A DNA stretch of 64,000 bases from Methanothrix sp. (lineage in GTDB: Archaea > Halobacteriota > Methanosarcinia > Methanotrichales > Methanotrichaceae): contig NZ_JADJJX010000001.1 in the NCBI RefSeq assembly GCF_016706325.1, positions 124,001-188,000 on the forward strand, in the 5' to 3' direction. Positions 23,727 to 32,870 of the stretch are shown here, in pieces (within the stretch, counting starts at the first letter, position 1; each line of letters starts with the position of its first letter). Made by a program: the position numbers and the translations under genes. The notes beneath the pieces are model-generated. The model did no database searches. It was given only the letters and a program-made list of their open reading frames with translations, and was not told where the DNA came from.

Positions 23727-24881
23727 TTGAAGTGCAATGCTGGCTTTGTGGGTTTTGATGGAACCGAGAATAAAAGAACTCTTCTTGCTCTGGCAGAGGT
23801 CAAGAAGGCGGCGGGGATAGATGGCGATCTCAATGTGCTCCTCAGAAAGCCTCATGGCCGGGCCAGATCCATTGTGGCCAAGTTCAACCGCCTTTACGGG
23901 GTGAATGCCTATCTCAGCGATATGGCCTCCAAAGAGAAGTGGCAGGCTGCGGGGGTCCAGATCGAGGGTGGCTATGATGATTTCTTTTCTGCATCCGACT
24001 TTATAATGGTGGGAACCCCGGGGAACGAGGAGCTGCCCTATATCGAGGCGGGCCTGGCCCATGACTGCTTTGTCTCTCTCATGGGAGGAGCAGACCGGCC
24101 AGAGCTCTGGAAGGGGTTGGAGGAGAACAAGAAGGTCAAGCTCACAGATGAGCTGAAAGAGGACTTCTCCCGCGAGTTCTTCTTCGGTCTGGAGAATTAT
24201 GAGCTCTTCTCCAAGGCCAAGCCGAGGCTCGTGCAGTGCACAAGCTGCAATACCACTGGCCTTTCCCGCCTGGCCCTGGCCGCCCGGCCCTTGGGGCTCA
24301 CTGCTGTTCTGGGGAACATCGACCGCAGGCACGGGGATCCGCATACTGTGGTCAAGGCCTCTCCCAGCGCCATTCAGTTCGGCAAGGGAGCGGGCCATCA
24401 GGGAACAGATGCCGGAACGATCTTCAAGGAGGTCAACTTCTCCATCCGGGCGAGCAAGGTGCCAACCACCATCCCCCACACCAACTTCCTGAACCTGATC
24501 TTCAAGGGGAGTGTGACCCCCGATCAGCTGGTAGAGCAATGTGCCAAGACGCGTGAGGTGGTGGTGGTGCCCTATCAGGATGAGGGCAGGAAGCATGAAT
24601 GGACAAGTGAGATCCTGGAGGCCTTCTTATCAGGCATAGAGCGGCCGATCAACCCAGAGATCTTCGAGCTTTTAGTCTCTGATGCCATAATCCCCTTCAA
24701 ACTGGGCGAGTACACCATCCTGCAGACGGTCTCCCTGGTGGAGCAGATGTCCATCGCCGTGCCAAACCATGTTGAGTCTTACCTGCTCGCTGCTGGCCAT
24801 CCCGCAGACAATGTCCATTCCCTGGTGGACCAGAGCCTAGGAGTCATGCATGGCATCTGGCCGGATGAACTGAGCTGCTGA
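23727..24881 (+). CDS. Divergent archaeal type II GAPDH-like protein
   Basis: The 384-residue product follows the archaeal (type II) glyceraldehyde-3-phosphate dehydrogenase from end to end. The active-site motif SCNTTGLSR is kept, with the cysteine at about 173, and matching segments are IDRRHGDPHT, VPTTIPHTNF and the C-terminal VSLVEQMSIAVPNHVE. The N-terminal nucleotide loop, normally GYGTIGKR, reads GFDGTENKR, so normal NAD(P) binding is doubtful. It is about 45 residues longer than typical. Start is TTG at 23727, with AGGAGGA about 7 bases ahead. It joins endA with no gap. Role unknown; not the standard glycolytic enzyme. Confidence 0.75.
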   Translation: MKCNAGFVGFDGTENKRTLLALAEVKKAAGIDGDLNVLLRKPHGRARSIVAKFNRLYGVNAYLSDMASKEKWQAAGVQIEGGYDDFFSASDFIMVGTPGNEELPYIEAGLAHDCFVSLMGGADRPELWKGLEENKKVKLTDELKEDFSREFFFGLENYELFSKAKPRLVQCTSCNTTGLSRLALAARPLGLTAVLGNIDRRHGDPHTVVKASPSAIQFGKGAGHQGTDAGTIFKEVNFSIRASKVPTTIPHTNFLNLIFKGSVTPDQLVEQCAKTREVVVVPYQDEGRKHEWTSEILEAFLSGIERPINPEIFELLVSDAIIPFKLGEYTILQTVSLVEQMSIAVPNHVESYLLAAGHPADNVHSLVDQSLGVMHGIWPDELSC

Positions 24882-25949
24882 ATGCTCAACTCCAAAGTCG
24901 GGCAAATCATACAGGGCCGGCTTGAGGGCTGCAAGGTCCATCTGGGCCCTGAGGCCCTTCCCGAGCTGTACGAACAGGGCTACTTCGGCCGGCCCAGGGG
25001 GAAGGGCCTGGAGCTCTCCCTGGTGGAAGGGGCCTATCTCCTGGATCGGTCCAGAGTGAGGATCCTCCAGGAGGGAGAGGAGATCGACTTCCAGGCTTTT
25101 TTTCAAGTTGCCTCCTCGCTGGAGAAGGGATTTGAGTTCCGCTATGTGGTCTATAAGGATCTAAGGGAGCGGGGCTACTATGTCCAGCCAGGCAGGCCGG
25201 ATTTTCGCGTCTATCCCAGAGGAGGCCATCCGGGAAAGGGGCCGGCGGAATTCTATGTCCTGGTCATATCGGAGCGCAATCCCCTGCCTTTAAAGGAGAT
25301 CATGCAGTCCGTCCGCCTGGCGGGGCAGATGAGAAAGAGGCTCATGCTGGCAATTGTGGATGAGGAGAGCGATATCACCTTCTATGAGGGGCGTGAGCGC
25401 TCCATGACCGGGATGATGATCGATCTGGAGTACGGGGGCCAGGCCACGCTGCTTGAGGACCGGGTGGTTCTTTGGGACATTGAGGCCTCCCGCCTTCTGC
25501 ATGAGAATGGATTCTACGGAAAGCCAGTGGGTGAACGGCTACAGCTCTCTTTGGTCGAGTCTGCGTATCTGTTGGAGAAGGGCAAGATTCAGCTGGCTGA
25601 CCGCAAGGGAGAGCCAGTCGATCTCCCAACCCTCGTCGCCCAGGCAGAGCAGATAGATGAGGACTTCGGGCTGAAGTTTGCTGCCTACAAGGATCTGAGG
25701 GAGAAGAGGCTGGTGGTCAAGACGGGATTCAAGTTCGGTACCCACTTTCGGGTATACAAGCAGGTGCAGGGGACGAAAAAAGCTCCTCATTCCGAGTATC
25801 TGGTGCATGCCATCTCCCCAGATCATGTCTTCATGCCCCCGGTGCTCTCCCGCGCCGTCCGTCTGGCCCATTCAGTGAGAAAGCAGATGGTATTCGCCTA
25901 TTCAGATGATGGAATTGGATACCTGGAGATTAAGAGGCTGAAGCCCTGA
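24882..25949 (+). CDS. endA: tRNA-splicing endonuclease, double-length form
   Basis: The 355-residue product is a tandem of two EndA units, the alpha2-type enzyme known from Archaeoglobus and Methanosarcinales. Each half has the LSLVEGAYLL/LSLVESAYLL and YKDLRE landmarks. The second half (about 180-355) keeps the catalytic set: a tyrosine in FRVYKQ, a histidine in FGTHFRVY and a lysine in SVRKQMVFA. In the first half the histidine is replaced (RPDFRVY), as expected for the structural unit. The ATG directly follows the GAPDH-like stop. Confidence 0.94.
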   Translation: MLNSKVGQIIQGRLEGCKVHLGPEALPELYEQGYFGRPRGKGLELSLVEGAYLLDRSRVRILQEGEEIDFQAFFQVASSLEKGFEFRYVVYKDLRERGYYVQPGRPDFRVYPRGGHPGKGPAEFYVLVISERNPLPLKEIMQSVRLAGQMRKRLMLAIVDEESDITFYEGRERSMTGMMIDLEYGGQATLLEDRVVLWDIEASRLLHENGFYGKPVGERLQLSLVESAYLLEKGKIQLADRKGEPVDLPTLVAQAEQIDEDFGLKFAAYKDLREKRLVVKTGFKFGTHFRVYKQVQGTKKAPHSEYLVHAISPDHVFMPPVLSRAVRLAHSVRKQMVFAYSDDGIGYLEIKRLKP

Positions 25950-26270
25950 ATAGCTCCCCCTCTTAGTGAGGCTGCCTTCTGCCCCACTCTCTCTTTCCCT
26001 TCTGTCCACCCACTCTCTCTCTTTCCCTTCTGTCCACCCACTCTCTCTTTCTCCTCTGTCCTCTCCCACTCTCTCTTTCCCTTCTGCTCCCATTCAGCCT
26101 CTATTCAATTTGCAGTGGATGCGAGTATATACTTAATTCTGCTCCTGGATCAAGCTCAGACGGTTCTGGTTTTAGCCAGCAGCTATATTTATTACTGCAT
26201 TTATTAGACTATGAAATCGTTCACCATGCTCTAGCCGGTGAGCACATCTCTTGCATAGGAGGATATCAAG
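25950..26270. repeat. Pyrimidine-rich tandem repeats, then promoter region
   Basis: From about 25983 to 26092, a pyrimidine unit of about 27 bases (ccactctctctttccc then ttctgtcca) is repeated roughly four times with variation. The rest is A+T rich with possible TATA-like stretches (about 26195-26210). The GGAGGATAT just before 26271 is the ribosome site of the sulfite-reductase-like gene. No gene is seen. Confidence 0.55.
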
Positions 26271-27131
26271 ATGGTTCAAGGACGAGGGATTCCAAAGCCT
26301 GTGATATACGGCAATATGCCAGCAGTCTTTCAAAGGAGGGACGGAAATTTCGAGATAAAGCTGCAGGTAACAGGAGGATTATTGACCCCCCAGCAGGTAC
26401 AGAGGATAGGGGAGGTGGCTTCCAAGTACGGCTCTCAGGTCCATTTCACTGTGCGGCAGCAGGTCCTGATCCTGGGGATCCCGGAGGAGAATCTCGATCG
26501 GGCCCTGGCCGAGCTGAAGGAGGTGGGTCTGCAGCCCGGATCGGCCGGAATGGTCTTCCGCAATGTTGTCTCCTGCCTTGGCACCGATTACTGCTACAAA
26601 GCAGTGGCAGAGACTATCACCCTGGCCAGAGAGATCGGCGAGCGCTTCAGCGGCGAGAAGACCCCCGGACCACTGAAGATGGCCATCGGGGGTTGTGCTT
26701 TTCCCTGCGCCCGGCCGCAGTTCAATGAGATCGGCCTGATGGGCAGGGTCAAGCCCCAGATCGACCTTGAGAGATGTACCGGCTGCGGCAAATGCCTTGA
26801 GGTCTGCAAGGTGGGGGCCACAAGCATCGTCGAGGGGAAGGCGGTCATCGATTACGATAAATGCGTCCGATGTGGCCGGTGCGTGGCCATCTGTCCTGAG
26901 GCGGCCAAGTACTCGGCAGAGGAGGGATACATCATGCTGGTGGGTGGCAGGGGAAGCTGGCCTCCACATGAGGGCTGGGTCCTTTGTGATATGCTGCCCC
27001 GAGAGAGGATCATCCCCCTCATCGAGCGGATACTGCAGGTCTACAAAGAGGAGGCAAAGCCGGGCATGAGGATGAGGGAGTTTATCAACTCCATCGGCTT
27101 TGAGGAGTTCAAGAGAAGGGTCCTGGAGTGA
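26271..27131 (+). CDS. Small sirohaem sulfite/nitrite reductase-like protein with ferredoxin domain
   Basis: The 286-residue protein has a ferredoxin-like start domain (VTGGLLTPQQVQ, 30-90), then the sirohaem-[4Fe-4S] motifs CLGTDYC (C-x5-C, about residue 103) and CAFPC (C-x3-C, about 143), and an inserted ferredoxin domain with CTGCGKCLEVC and CVRCGRCVAIC (two [4Fe-4S] clusters). This layout fits the small dissimilatory sulfite reductase-like proteins of methanogens (Dsr-LP), whose substrates are largely unknown. It sits 66 bases before the CGGC protein gene. Sirohaem would come from the hemC-cobA/hemD pathway at 37-39.5 kb. Confidence 0.9.
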   Translation: MVQGRGIPKPVIYGNMPAVFQRRDGNFEIKLQVTGGLLTPQQVQRIGEVASKYGSQVHFTVRQQVLILGIPEENLDRALAELKEVGLQPGSAGMVFRNVVSCLGTDYCYKAVAETITLAREIGERFSGEKTPGPLKMAIGGCAFPCARPQFNEIGLMGRVKPQIDLERCTGCGKCLEVCKVGATSIVEGKAVIDYDKCVRCGRCVAICPEAAKYSAEEGYIMLVGGRGSWPPHEGWVLCDMLPRERIIPLIERILQVYKEEAKPGMRMREFINSIGFEEFKRRVLE

Positions 27132-27196
27132 TGATGGGGGAGGATTTAAAGAAGAGCAGGTCCTGAAGCAGATCCTGCGCCCAAGGGTGAGCAAGA

Positions 27197-27529
27197 ATGG
27201 TCAAGGTCGGCATCATAAGATGTCAGCAGACTGAGGATATGTGCCCCGGGACGATGGACTTTGTGGTGGCATCTGAGGGGAAGATGGGCTTTGCAGAGAT
27301 GGGCCCGGTTGAGATCATCGGCTTTCTCTCCTGTGGGGGATGCCCAGGAAAGAGGGCCATTCCCAGGGCGAGGATGATGGTTGATCGGGGTGCGGAGGCA
27401 ATAGCCATTGCCTCTTGCATCAGCAAGGGCAATCCTATCGGCTTTCCCTGCCCTCACTTCCATGAGATAAAGGAGGGCATCGCCAGGGGGATAGGCCCCA
27501 AGGTGGAGATAATCGAGTGGACGCATTAG
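27197..27529 (+). CDS. CGGC domain protein
   Basis: The 110-residue protein has the CGGC motif (LSCGGCPGKR at about 50-60), which names this small family, plus other cysteines (IRCQQTEDMCPG, FPCPHF). The domain is thought to bind metal. Its position just after the sulfite-reductase-like gene, on the same strand, suggests they work together, but the function is unknown. Confidence 0.82.
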   Translation: MVKVGIIRCQQTEDMCPGTMDFVVASEGKMGFAEMGPVEIIGFLSCGGCPGKRAIPRARMMVDRGAEAIAIASCISKGNPIGFPCPHFHEIKEGIARGIGPKVEIIEWTH

Positions 27530-27612
27530 GGCTGGCAGCACCAATTCTTGCTGTATCAGTCCTTGCGGCATCAGCGCTTTTGGCATCAGGGATGGTACCG
27601 GGACTTGGAGAC

Positions 27613-28260
27613 TCATTCCTCAGGGGACGGGCTCCTCTTCCGAGCGGAGAGGGCCAGAAAGGCCCCTCTGCCATGCCCCTCAGAAAAGGGCTCAGCGGCA
27701 TCTATCTTTGCATTCTTGAATATGGCCTGCCGGGCTAGAATATTGCAGAAACCAAGATCCTCCAGCCAGCTCAAGGCCTCCCGGGCAGAATAGAACCGGG
27801 CACAGCGATAGAATTTGCTGGTTTTCTTCTTCATCTCATAATCCCTGCCAGCGGGGCTATCCCGGTCGATCATCCCTATTATTAGAGCGCCACCCGGCTT
27901 GAGGACCCTCTTCGCCTCCTGGATGGCAGAAAGGGGATCTTTCAGAAAGCATATGGTAGTGACCATCAAGACGAAATCGAAGGCCCCGTCCCGAAAGGGA
28001 AGGGCTTCTGCCAGGGCATAGATGATCTCAACCCCCCTCGCTCTCGCCCTCTCTGCCATCGCCCGTGCTGGCTCAACCCCTATTCTGATGCCCAGGGGAA
28101 GGGTGAACCTGCCCGTTCCCGCTCCCACCTCCAGGCCGGTCCCGGCGGAGGGGATGAGCGATCTCAAGGCCAGGATCTCAGCATTGTATGCAGCCTGGTG
28201 CTCATCATACCACTCATCATACTCTGCTGCGTGCTCTTCGAAGATCTCTATTTGCATCAT
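27613..28260 (-). CDS. Class I SAM-dependent methyltransferase
   Basis: The 215-residue protein has the SAM-binding motif GLEVGAGTGRFTLPLG (about 42-57), the acidic motif II region and the ALPFRDGAFDFVL post motif, all typical of methyltransf_11 proteins. The substrate is not known; lipid-quinone and small-molecule members look alike. Either of two adjacent ATG codons may be the start, with AGGAG close by. Confidence 0.85.
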   Translation of the reverse strand: MMQIEIFEEHAAEYDEWYDEHQAAYNAEILALRSLIPSAGTGLEVGAGTGRFTLPLGIRIGVEPARAMAERARARGVEIIYALAEALPFRDGAFDFVLMVTTICFLKDPLSAIQEAKRVLKPGGALIIGMIDRDSPAGRDYEMKKKTSKFYRCARFYSAREALSWLEDLGFCNILARQAIFKNAKIDAAEPFSEGHGRGAFLALSARKRSPSPEE

Positions 28261-28618
28261 GCTCCTGTCCCGCCTGAGCCGTCAAAATGGCTGCCCTGTC
28301 CTCTGGATCCGCCGGGCATTCTGTCCAGGCCCGGTCTTCAACGGCGATGGCTTGTCGACGGGGGTGGCTGAGGTTTTGCCCTGGGATTGCCGGTTGACGA
28401 AATGCTCCACTGTGCCATTAACTACGCCCTTCTGCCCGTCGCCCCCTGATGATTAGGCAGTACTCCTGGGAGAGCTCACGCTCCAGTCTCTCCCCTCAAT
28501 CTTCATCAAGCTTGGCATTTTCTATGATGCAATAGATATCCTCGTTGAAGCCGGGGGGTTTGTTTAATCCAATAATAAAAAAGGCAGGATGAACTTGGAA
28601 CGCCGAGTACCGGTAAAT
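28261..28618. other. Intergenic region, possible decayed ORF on the minus strand
   Basis: The 358-base gap has no clean gene. On the minus strand a short frame reads KPPGFNEDIYCIIENAKLDED (about 28550-28490) and a second reads ERLERELSQEYCLIIRGRR; both are cut by stop codons. They could be remnants of one gene but no family is recognised. Confidence 0.25.
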
Positions 28619-29089
28619 TTATGTAAAATAATCCTTAGAATCGTGTATTATTCTTTTTAAATCGCTCTGCAGACTTGGCGTGCTTAGAATAGCGCCAATG
28701 TCCTTGGAATCAGCGCTTTGTACAGTACTCAATAATCCTGTTCTCGTGGTTTGTGAACTGATCAGTTTAAAACCAGAAGCATGCATGCTTGTCAACGCCG
28801 TGATTTCATTCAACAATTTCCATCCATTTGTTTTGAACTTATTTGCATCGGCTTCATGTTTCTGATCCCTGGCTTCTGCTTTATCAGCTCTCTCGCGATG
28901 CACTTCTTTGCCAAAGTAATAGCCTGCAGCCGCAAAGGCGATTGCCTCAACCGAACCAAATACGAACATGCTCCTGGACCAGAGAAGTTCGCTCTCGCCT
29001 CTGTTGATCAACAAAAAATATACTAAGATAAGCCAGGCTGCGATGATGATTATGCCAAGCCCATCTGCGATTTGCTCTTTCCATCCCAT
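28619..29089 (-). CDS. Small membrane protein with coiled coil
   Basis: The product of about 156 residues has two predicted membrane segments near the start (ADGLGIIIIAAWLILVYFLL and MFVFGSVEAIAFAAAGYYF). A charged coiled-coil stretch follows (HRERADKAEARDQKHEADAN), then a soluble domain of about 70 residues. The ATG at 29089 has GGGAGG about 10 bases upstream, better than the frame start at 29110. Base composition is more A+T rich than its neighbours, so recent transfer is possible. No family is recognised. Confidence 0.6.
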   Translation of the reverse strand: MGWKEQIADGLGIIIIAAWLILVYFLLINRGESELLWSRSMFVFGSVEAIAFAAAGYYFGKEVHRERADKAEARDQKHEADANKFKTNGWKLLNEITALTSMHASGFKLISSQTTRTGLLSTVQSADSKDIGAILSTPSLQSDLKRIIHDSKDYFT

Positions 29090-29399
29090 ATGTAATCCTC
29101 CCTTAAACATATATATCAGTTTTTACGATAAATAGTTAACCTTCATAGAATTTAGATTGTGGCTCCGGGTGCTCTGATACCAGCAAAAGCAGCCAGGAAC
29201 AAAGCAGACAGAATAAGGCAAGCCTTAGCATGTCTCATAGAGTCATTTGTTTCTTTGTATGCTTTAAGAAGTAAAAGAGGATGGATGGCACAGGAATTCC
29301 GGCTCCAAAGATGAGGTTATGACATGCCCAGGCATTCTTTTGTCGCTTGGATACCGGCCTGCATCCCCCAGAAAATGGGGGCGGGCGCATTCAGAGCAT

Positions 29400-29879
29400 T
29401 CACCCCTCTGCTATTCCCTGGAGCTGCTCGAGCTTCTTTTTCACTATGCTGGCATGGCCGTCAACCTTGACTTTTCTCCAGATATGGGCTATCCTCCCCT
29501 CTGGGTCGATGAGAAGGGTGGATCTGATGACGCCATATCCCTCTTTGCCATACATCCTCTTCAGAGCCCAGGCCCCATAGGCCTCTGTGACCCTGTGATC
29601 AGGATCACTCAGGAGGAGCACCTTCAGGCCATGCTTGGCAGCGAACTTCTCATGGCTTGCGGGCGAGTCCCGGCTGATGCCCACAACCTCTGCATTAAGC
29701 TGCTGAAACTGAGGGAGGTGATCGGTGAAGTCCAGTGCCTCCCGGGTGCAGCCGCTGGTGTTGTCTTTGGGATAGAAGTACAAGACCAGCCATCCTTTCT
29801 TCCTCTCTTTTAAGCAGAAATCCCCTCCCGTTGCCATCGGCAAGCAGAAATCCGGGGCCTCATCTCCTACCTCGACCAT
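29400..29879 (-). CDS. bcp: Peroxiredoxin (BCP type)
   Basis: The 159-residue protein is a thioredoxin-fold peroxiredoxin of the BCP/PrxQ class. The peroxidatic cysteine is in DNTSGCTREA (about residue 45). The resolving cysteine five residues later seen in many BCPs is missing, so it may be a 1-Cys enzyme or use the cysteine in DFCLP. It would reduce peroxides in the cytosol of this strict anaerobe. Start is ATG at 29879; a TTG six bases upstream is a second option. Confidence 0.9.
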   Translation of the reverse strand: MVEVGDEAPDFCLPMATGGDFCLKERKKGWLVLYFYPKDNTSGCTREALDFTDHLPQFQQLNAEVVGISRDSPASHEKFAAKHGLKVLLLSDPDHRVTEAYGAWALKRMYGKEGYGVIRSTLLIDPEGRIAHIWRKVKVDGHASIVKKKLEQLQGIAEG

Positions 29880-29960
29880 ATCCAATGCCCTCTCATTTTT
29901 CGATGGCTCTGTTTTGGAGTGATGAAGATAAAAGGGTATGCAATAAGAATATGCAGTATG

Positions 29961-30034
29961 GATTAAGAGATTGGATTAAGAGATTGAATTAAGAGATTTG
30001 ATTAAGAGATTGGATTAAGAGATTGGAATAAGAG
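29961..30034. repeat. 13-14 base tandem repeat
   Basis: About five and a half copies of gattaagagattg, with small changes, lie between the peroxiredoxin promoter side and the HDAC gene. Unit length is not a multiple of 3. Function unknown; it is adjacent to the bcp start region. Confidence 0.7.
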
Positions 30035-30058
30035 TGTGAGATCGGAGCCTTCCTCCGC

Positions 30059-30819
30059 TCACCTGAAGCCCTCGATGAAGCTCTTTATGCACCATCCCAG
30101 GTCCGGGTGATATCCCCCCTCCAACAGAGCGAACCTCCTTCCCCTGCACTTCTCCTCCGCCCCTTCCCGGATGGCCCTGCCGATCTCCTTATAGTCCTCG
30201 ATCTTCAAGAGTCCGCCCCAGTCCTCCAAATAGGTGTCAAAGCCGGCGGAGACTCCCACAATATCGCAGTCGAAGCCCAGGAAGGCCTCCTTTACCTGGG
30301 CCAGATACCGGCTCTGATCCATCCTCAGATACTCAAAGCTCTCGTCAACCGACCAGGGGTTGACGATCTTCACATTGCTATCTGCCCGGAAGATGCTCAC
30401 TGTACCATCGCCAAAGTGAAGATCGATATCGATTATCAGCACCCGTTTCGCTTTGGGCCTGATCTTCTGTACTGCTATGGCCATGTTATTGAAATAGCAC
30501 ATTCCCCAGGCCCTGTTGGCTGATGCATGATGCCCTGGCGGGCGGATAAGGGCAAAGGCAGGCTCACCCTCTAAAGAGAGCTCAGCAGCACATATAGCCC
30601 CTCCGGCGGCAAGGGCAGCGGCATCATAAAGCCCCGAGCTCTTCACCCGTTCGATATGTCCAATCCCATGCACCCTGGCGATATCCTCAAGACTTGCCGC
30701 CAGGGGCTCGATGAACTGGAACCTCCCAGCATTGCCGCGGGGAGGGCGACTCTGTCAGCATTCTCCACCGGGTTTGTCGGATACCGTCTCTCCATCTCCC
30801 TGCTATAGACTATCTTCAC
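30059..30819 (-). pseudogene. HDAC-superfamily deacetylase, frameshifted
   Basis: The protein belongs to the histone deacetylase/acetylpolyamine amidohydrolase superfamily: PPGHHASANRAWG, DIDLHFGDGT and AGFD are the catalytic metal and histidine motifs. The first 37 residues (VKIVYSREMERRYP on) are in one frame from about 30819 to 30725, and the rest (RFQFIEPLAASLEDIARVHG on) in another. A single extra G in the run ATGCTGGG before AGGTTC would restore one frame, so one base looks lost at about 30722-30725. This may be a true mutation or a sequencing error. TATA-like box (ttatataa) lies near 30857. Confidence 0.8.
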
Positions 30820-31211
30820 AGTATTCTCACAGCCTGAGGATTGATCTTTTGCCACTTATATAATTCATTCCGTCGGCATTGACTGAAAGTTGCAAATGAA
30901 TATGATGATCAAGCAAATCGATCGCCCAGTCCAGAGCAATTGGAGGGAGGGAAAGCTAGACCGCTGACGGCACCAGAGATGCAGCATAAAAGCCAAACGG
31001 CCAATAAGGTCGAAAGAGAGAGCCGTTTTAGCTGTCATAGTATGCTCTGACGGCTCCATCTGCTGAATCACGCCTGGCTTGATGGGCGCAGGATAGAGCC
31101 ACTGGCAGAACAATCCGGGCGCTCCGGGATTGACAATCTCTTTCAGGCTCCTGCAAAAGGGATGCTGAAAAAGGCCAATTGGCGAAGAGACTGAATATCG
31201 GGCTTTCCCAT
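30820..31211. other. Intergenic region downstream of trkH
   Basis: A frame of 116 codons (30865-31215) overlaps the trkH stop by ATGA but its sequence is not protein-like and it has no family. I therefore treat 392 bases as non-coding, including the HDAC promoter near 30857. Confidence 0.3.
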
Positions 31212-32780
31212 TCATTTCTTCCAGAACTCAGGCACAAGGAGGACCAGGGCAGTCACCACCTCCAGCCTGCCGATCCACATGCATAAGAAGAGGAGCATCT
31301 TGCCGGCGGGATGGATCTGGGCAAAGCTGTTGGCCGGCCCGACCATTCCAAATCCCGGCCCGACGTTCCCCAGGGTGGTGGCTACTGCCGAGAGTATGCC
31401 CTCCATATCCATCCCCGGATCACCAGAGCAGATGATGGCCAGGAGGAGGGTTGCCAGGGCGAAGATGAGGAGGTAGGTGGAGACAAAGATGTTGCTCGCC
31501 CTTAAAACCTCCTCTTTCACCACCACCTCACCCAGGCGGACGCTCAGAACAGCCTTGGGATGGATGGCGCGAATCAGCTCTCTGTATGCACTCTTCAATA
31601 TCAATACCAGCCGAACAACCTTAATCGCCCCTGCAGTAGAACCGGCACAGGCTCCAATGACCATCAGCAAGAGGAGTGTGATCTTCCCGGCAGGGGCCCA
31701 TAGGTCAAAATTGTCTGTGGCAAAACCGGTTGTGGTCATAATTGTCACAACCTGGAAGCCCGCAAGCTGAATCTTCCGCCAGATGTCTCCCTCCAACCCT
31801 CCCCAGAGGATGATGATCGATGTGGCCACAAGGATGATCAGAGCATAAGCCCGAAACTCCAGGTCACTGATCAGAGCCTTCCGTTCAGAGGTGAGCATCC
31901 TGTAGTGCAGGGCGAAGTTAGATCCAGCCAGGAAACAGAAGAGGGTGATGATGGCATCTATCATCCAGCTATGGTAGGCCATGATGCTCAACCCCTGAGG
32001 GGAGAAGCCTCCCGTGGCCATGGAGGAGAAGGCATGGCAGAGGGAGTCGAAGAGGGGCATTCCTGCCAGAAGGAGGAGGACTATCTCCACTATGGTCAGG
32101 AGGATATAGACCATCCAGAGCATTCGAGCTGTCTGCTTGATCCTCGGCTTAAAAGATCCCTTGTCAGGACCTGGAACCTCCGCCCGGTAAAGCTGCCGGC
32201 CCGCCACTCCCAGGCGGGGCAGTATGGCCACGAAGAGCAGTATGATCCCCATTCCTCCCAACCACTGGGCAAAGGACCTCCAAAAGAGCAGTCCCATGAA
32301 TGAATCATCAGGGCCGGCTCTTATCCGGAAGGGGGTGAGATCGGCGGTCATCCTCACCAACTGAAACTGAATATCCGTTGCCAGGCTGCTCTCGACCAGG
32401 CTCTGATTTATCGTCCAGTATCCAAGCTGATCTGTCTCTGTGAATATGGATGAGCCGGTGGTGGTAAAGGCGGACATGGACTCGAAGAGGCCATCTACGA
32501 GGTTCATACCCAAGAGGAGATAGGGAAGAGCGCCGAAGAAGGCGGCGACCAACCATCCCAATGCCACCAGAGCGAATGCCTCTTTCAAGCCCGGATCTTC
32601 CTCAGAGGAGAGCCTTCCCAGGAGCATTCCCGTAGCCAGGCTGAATGAGGAGGTAGCGGCAAAGGCGATCACCCCGCCCGTCTCCCCATAGATGGCTGCC
32701 ACTGCACCTGGAAGAAGAAGCAAGACGGACAACAATTTCAGAAGCTGTGCCAGCAGCCACAGAAACACCCTGATTTTCAT
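31212..32780 (-). CDS. trkH: Trk-type potassium uptake protein TrkH
   Basis: The protein is about 522 residues and mainly membrane-embedded, with four P-loop repeats. The filter-like sequences are visible as TTTGSS, SMATGGF, TTTGFATD and GNVGPGF. TrkH forms the potassium channel of the Trk system, powered or gated by TrkA. The start at 32780 gives the normal MKIRVFLWLL N-terminus. It lies 90 bases after trkA on the same strand, so the two form one unit. Confidence 0.93.
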   Translation of the reverse strand: MKIRVFLWLLAQLLKLLSVLLLLPGAVAAIYGETGGVIAFAATSSFSLATGMLLGRLSSEEDPGLKEAFALVALGWLVAAFFGALPYLLLGMNLVDGLFESMSAFTTTGSSIFTETDQLGYWTINQSLVESSLATDIQFQLVRMTADLTPFRIRAGPDDSFMGLLFWRSFAQWLGGMGIILLFVAILPRLGVAGRQLYRAEVPGPDKGSFKPRIKQTARMLWMVYILLTIVEIVLLLLAGMPLFDSLCHAFSSMATGGFSPQGLSIMAYHSWMIDAIITLFCFLAGSNFALHYRMLTSERKALISDLEFRAYALIILVATSIIILWGGLEGDIWRKIQLAGFQVVTIMTTTGFATDNFDLWAPAGKITLLLLMVIGACAGSTAGAIKVVRLVLILKSAYRELIRAIHPKAVLSVRLGEVVVKEEVLRASNIFVSTYLLIFALATLLLAIICSGDPGMDMEGILSAVATTLGNVGPGFGMVGPANSFAQIHPAGKMLLFLCMWIGRLEVVTALVLLVPEFWKK

Positions 32781-32870
32781 CTGATATTGCCGCACCAAAA
32801 TGGCGGAGGGCATCCTCCTGGAGGTGGCTTTTATCCTGTATTCCTATAAAAATGATCTGCTCTTATGCTC

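Noticed and set aside
23712..24596. Long open frame on the minus strand opposite the GAPDH-like gene (about 295 codons)
   Set aside because: It is a shadow of the plus-strand gene; its sequence is rich in H, L and Q and no motif fits.
25902..26093. Minus-strand frame rich in E, G and R
   Set aside because: It is made by the pyrimidine repeats.
30865..31215. 116-codon frame overlapping the trkH stop by ATGA
   Set aside because: The overlap is attractive, but the product looks random and has no recognisable domain.
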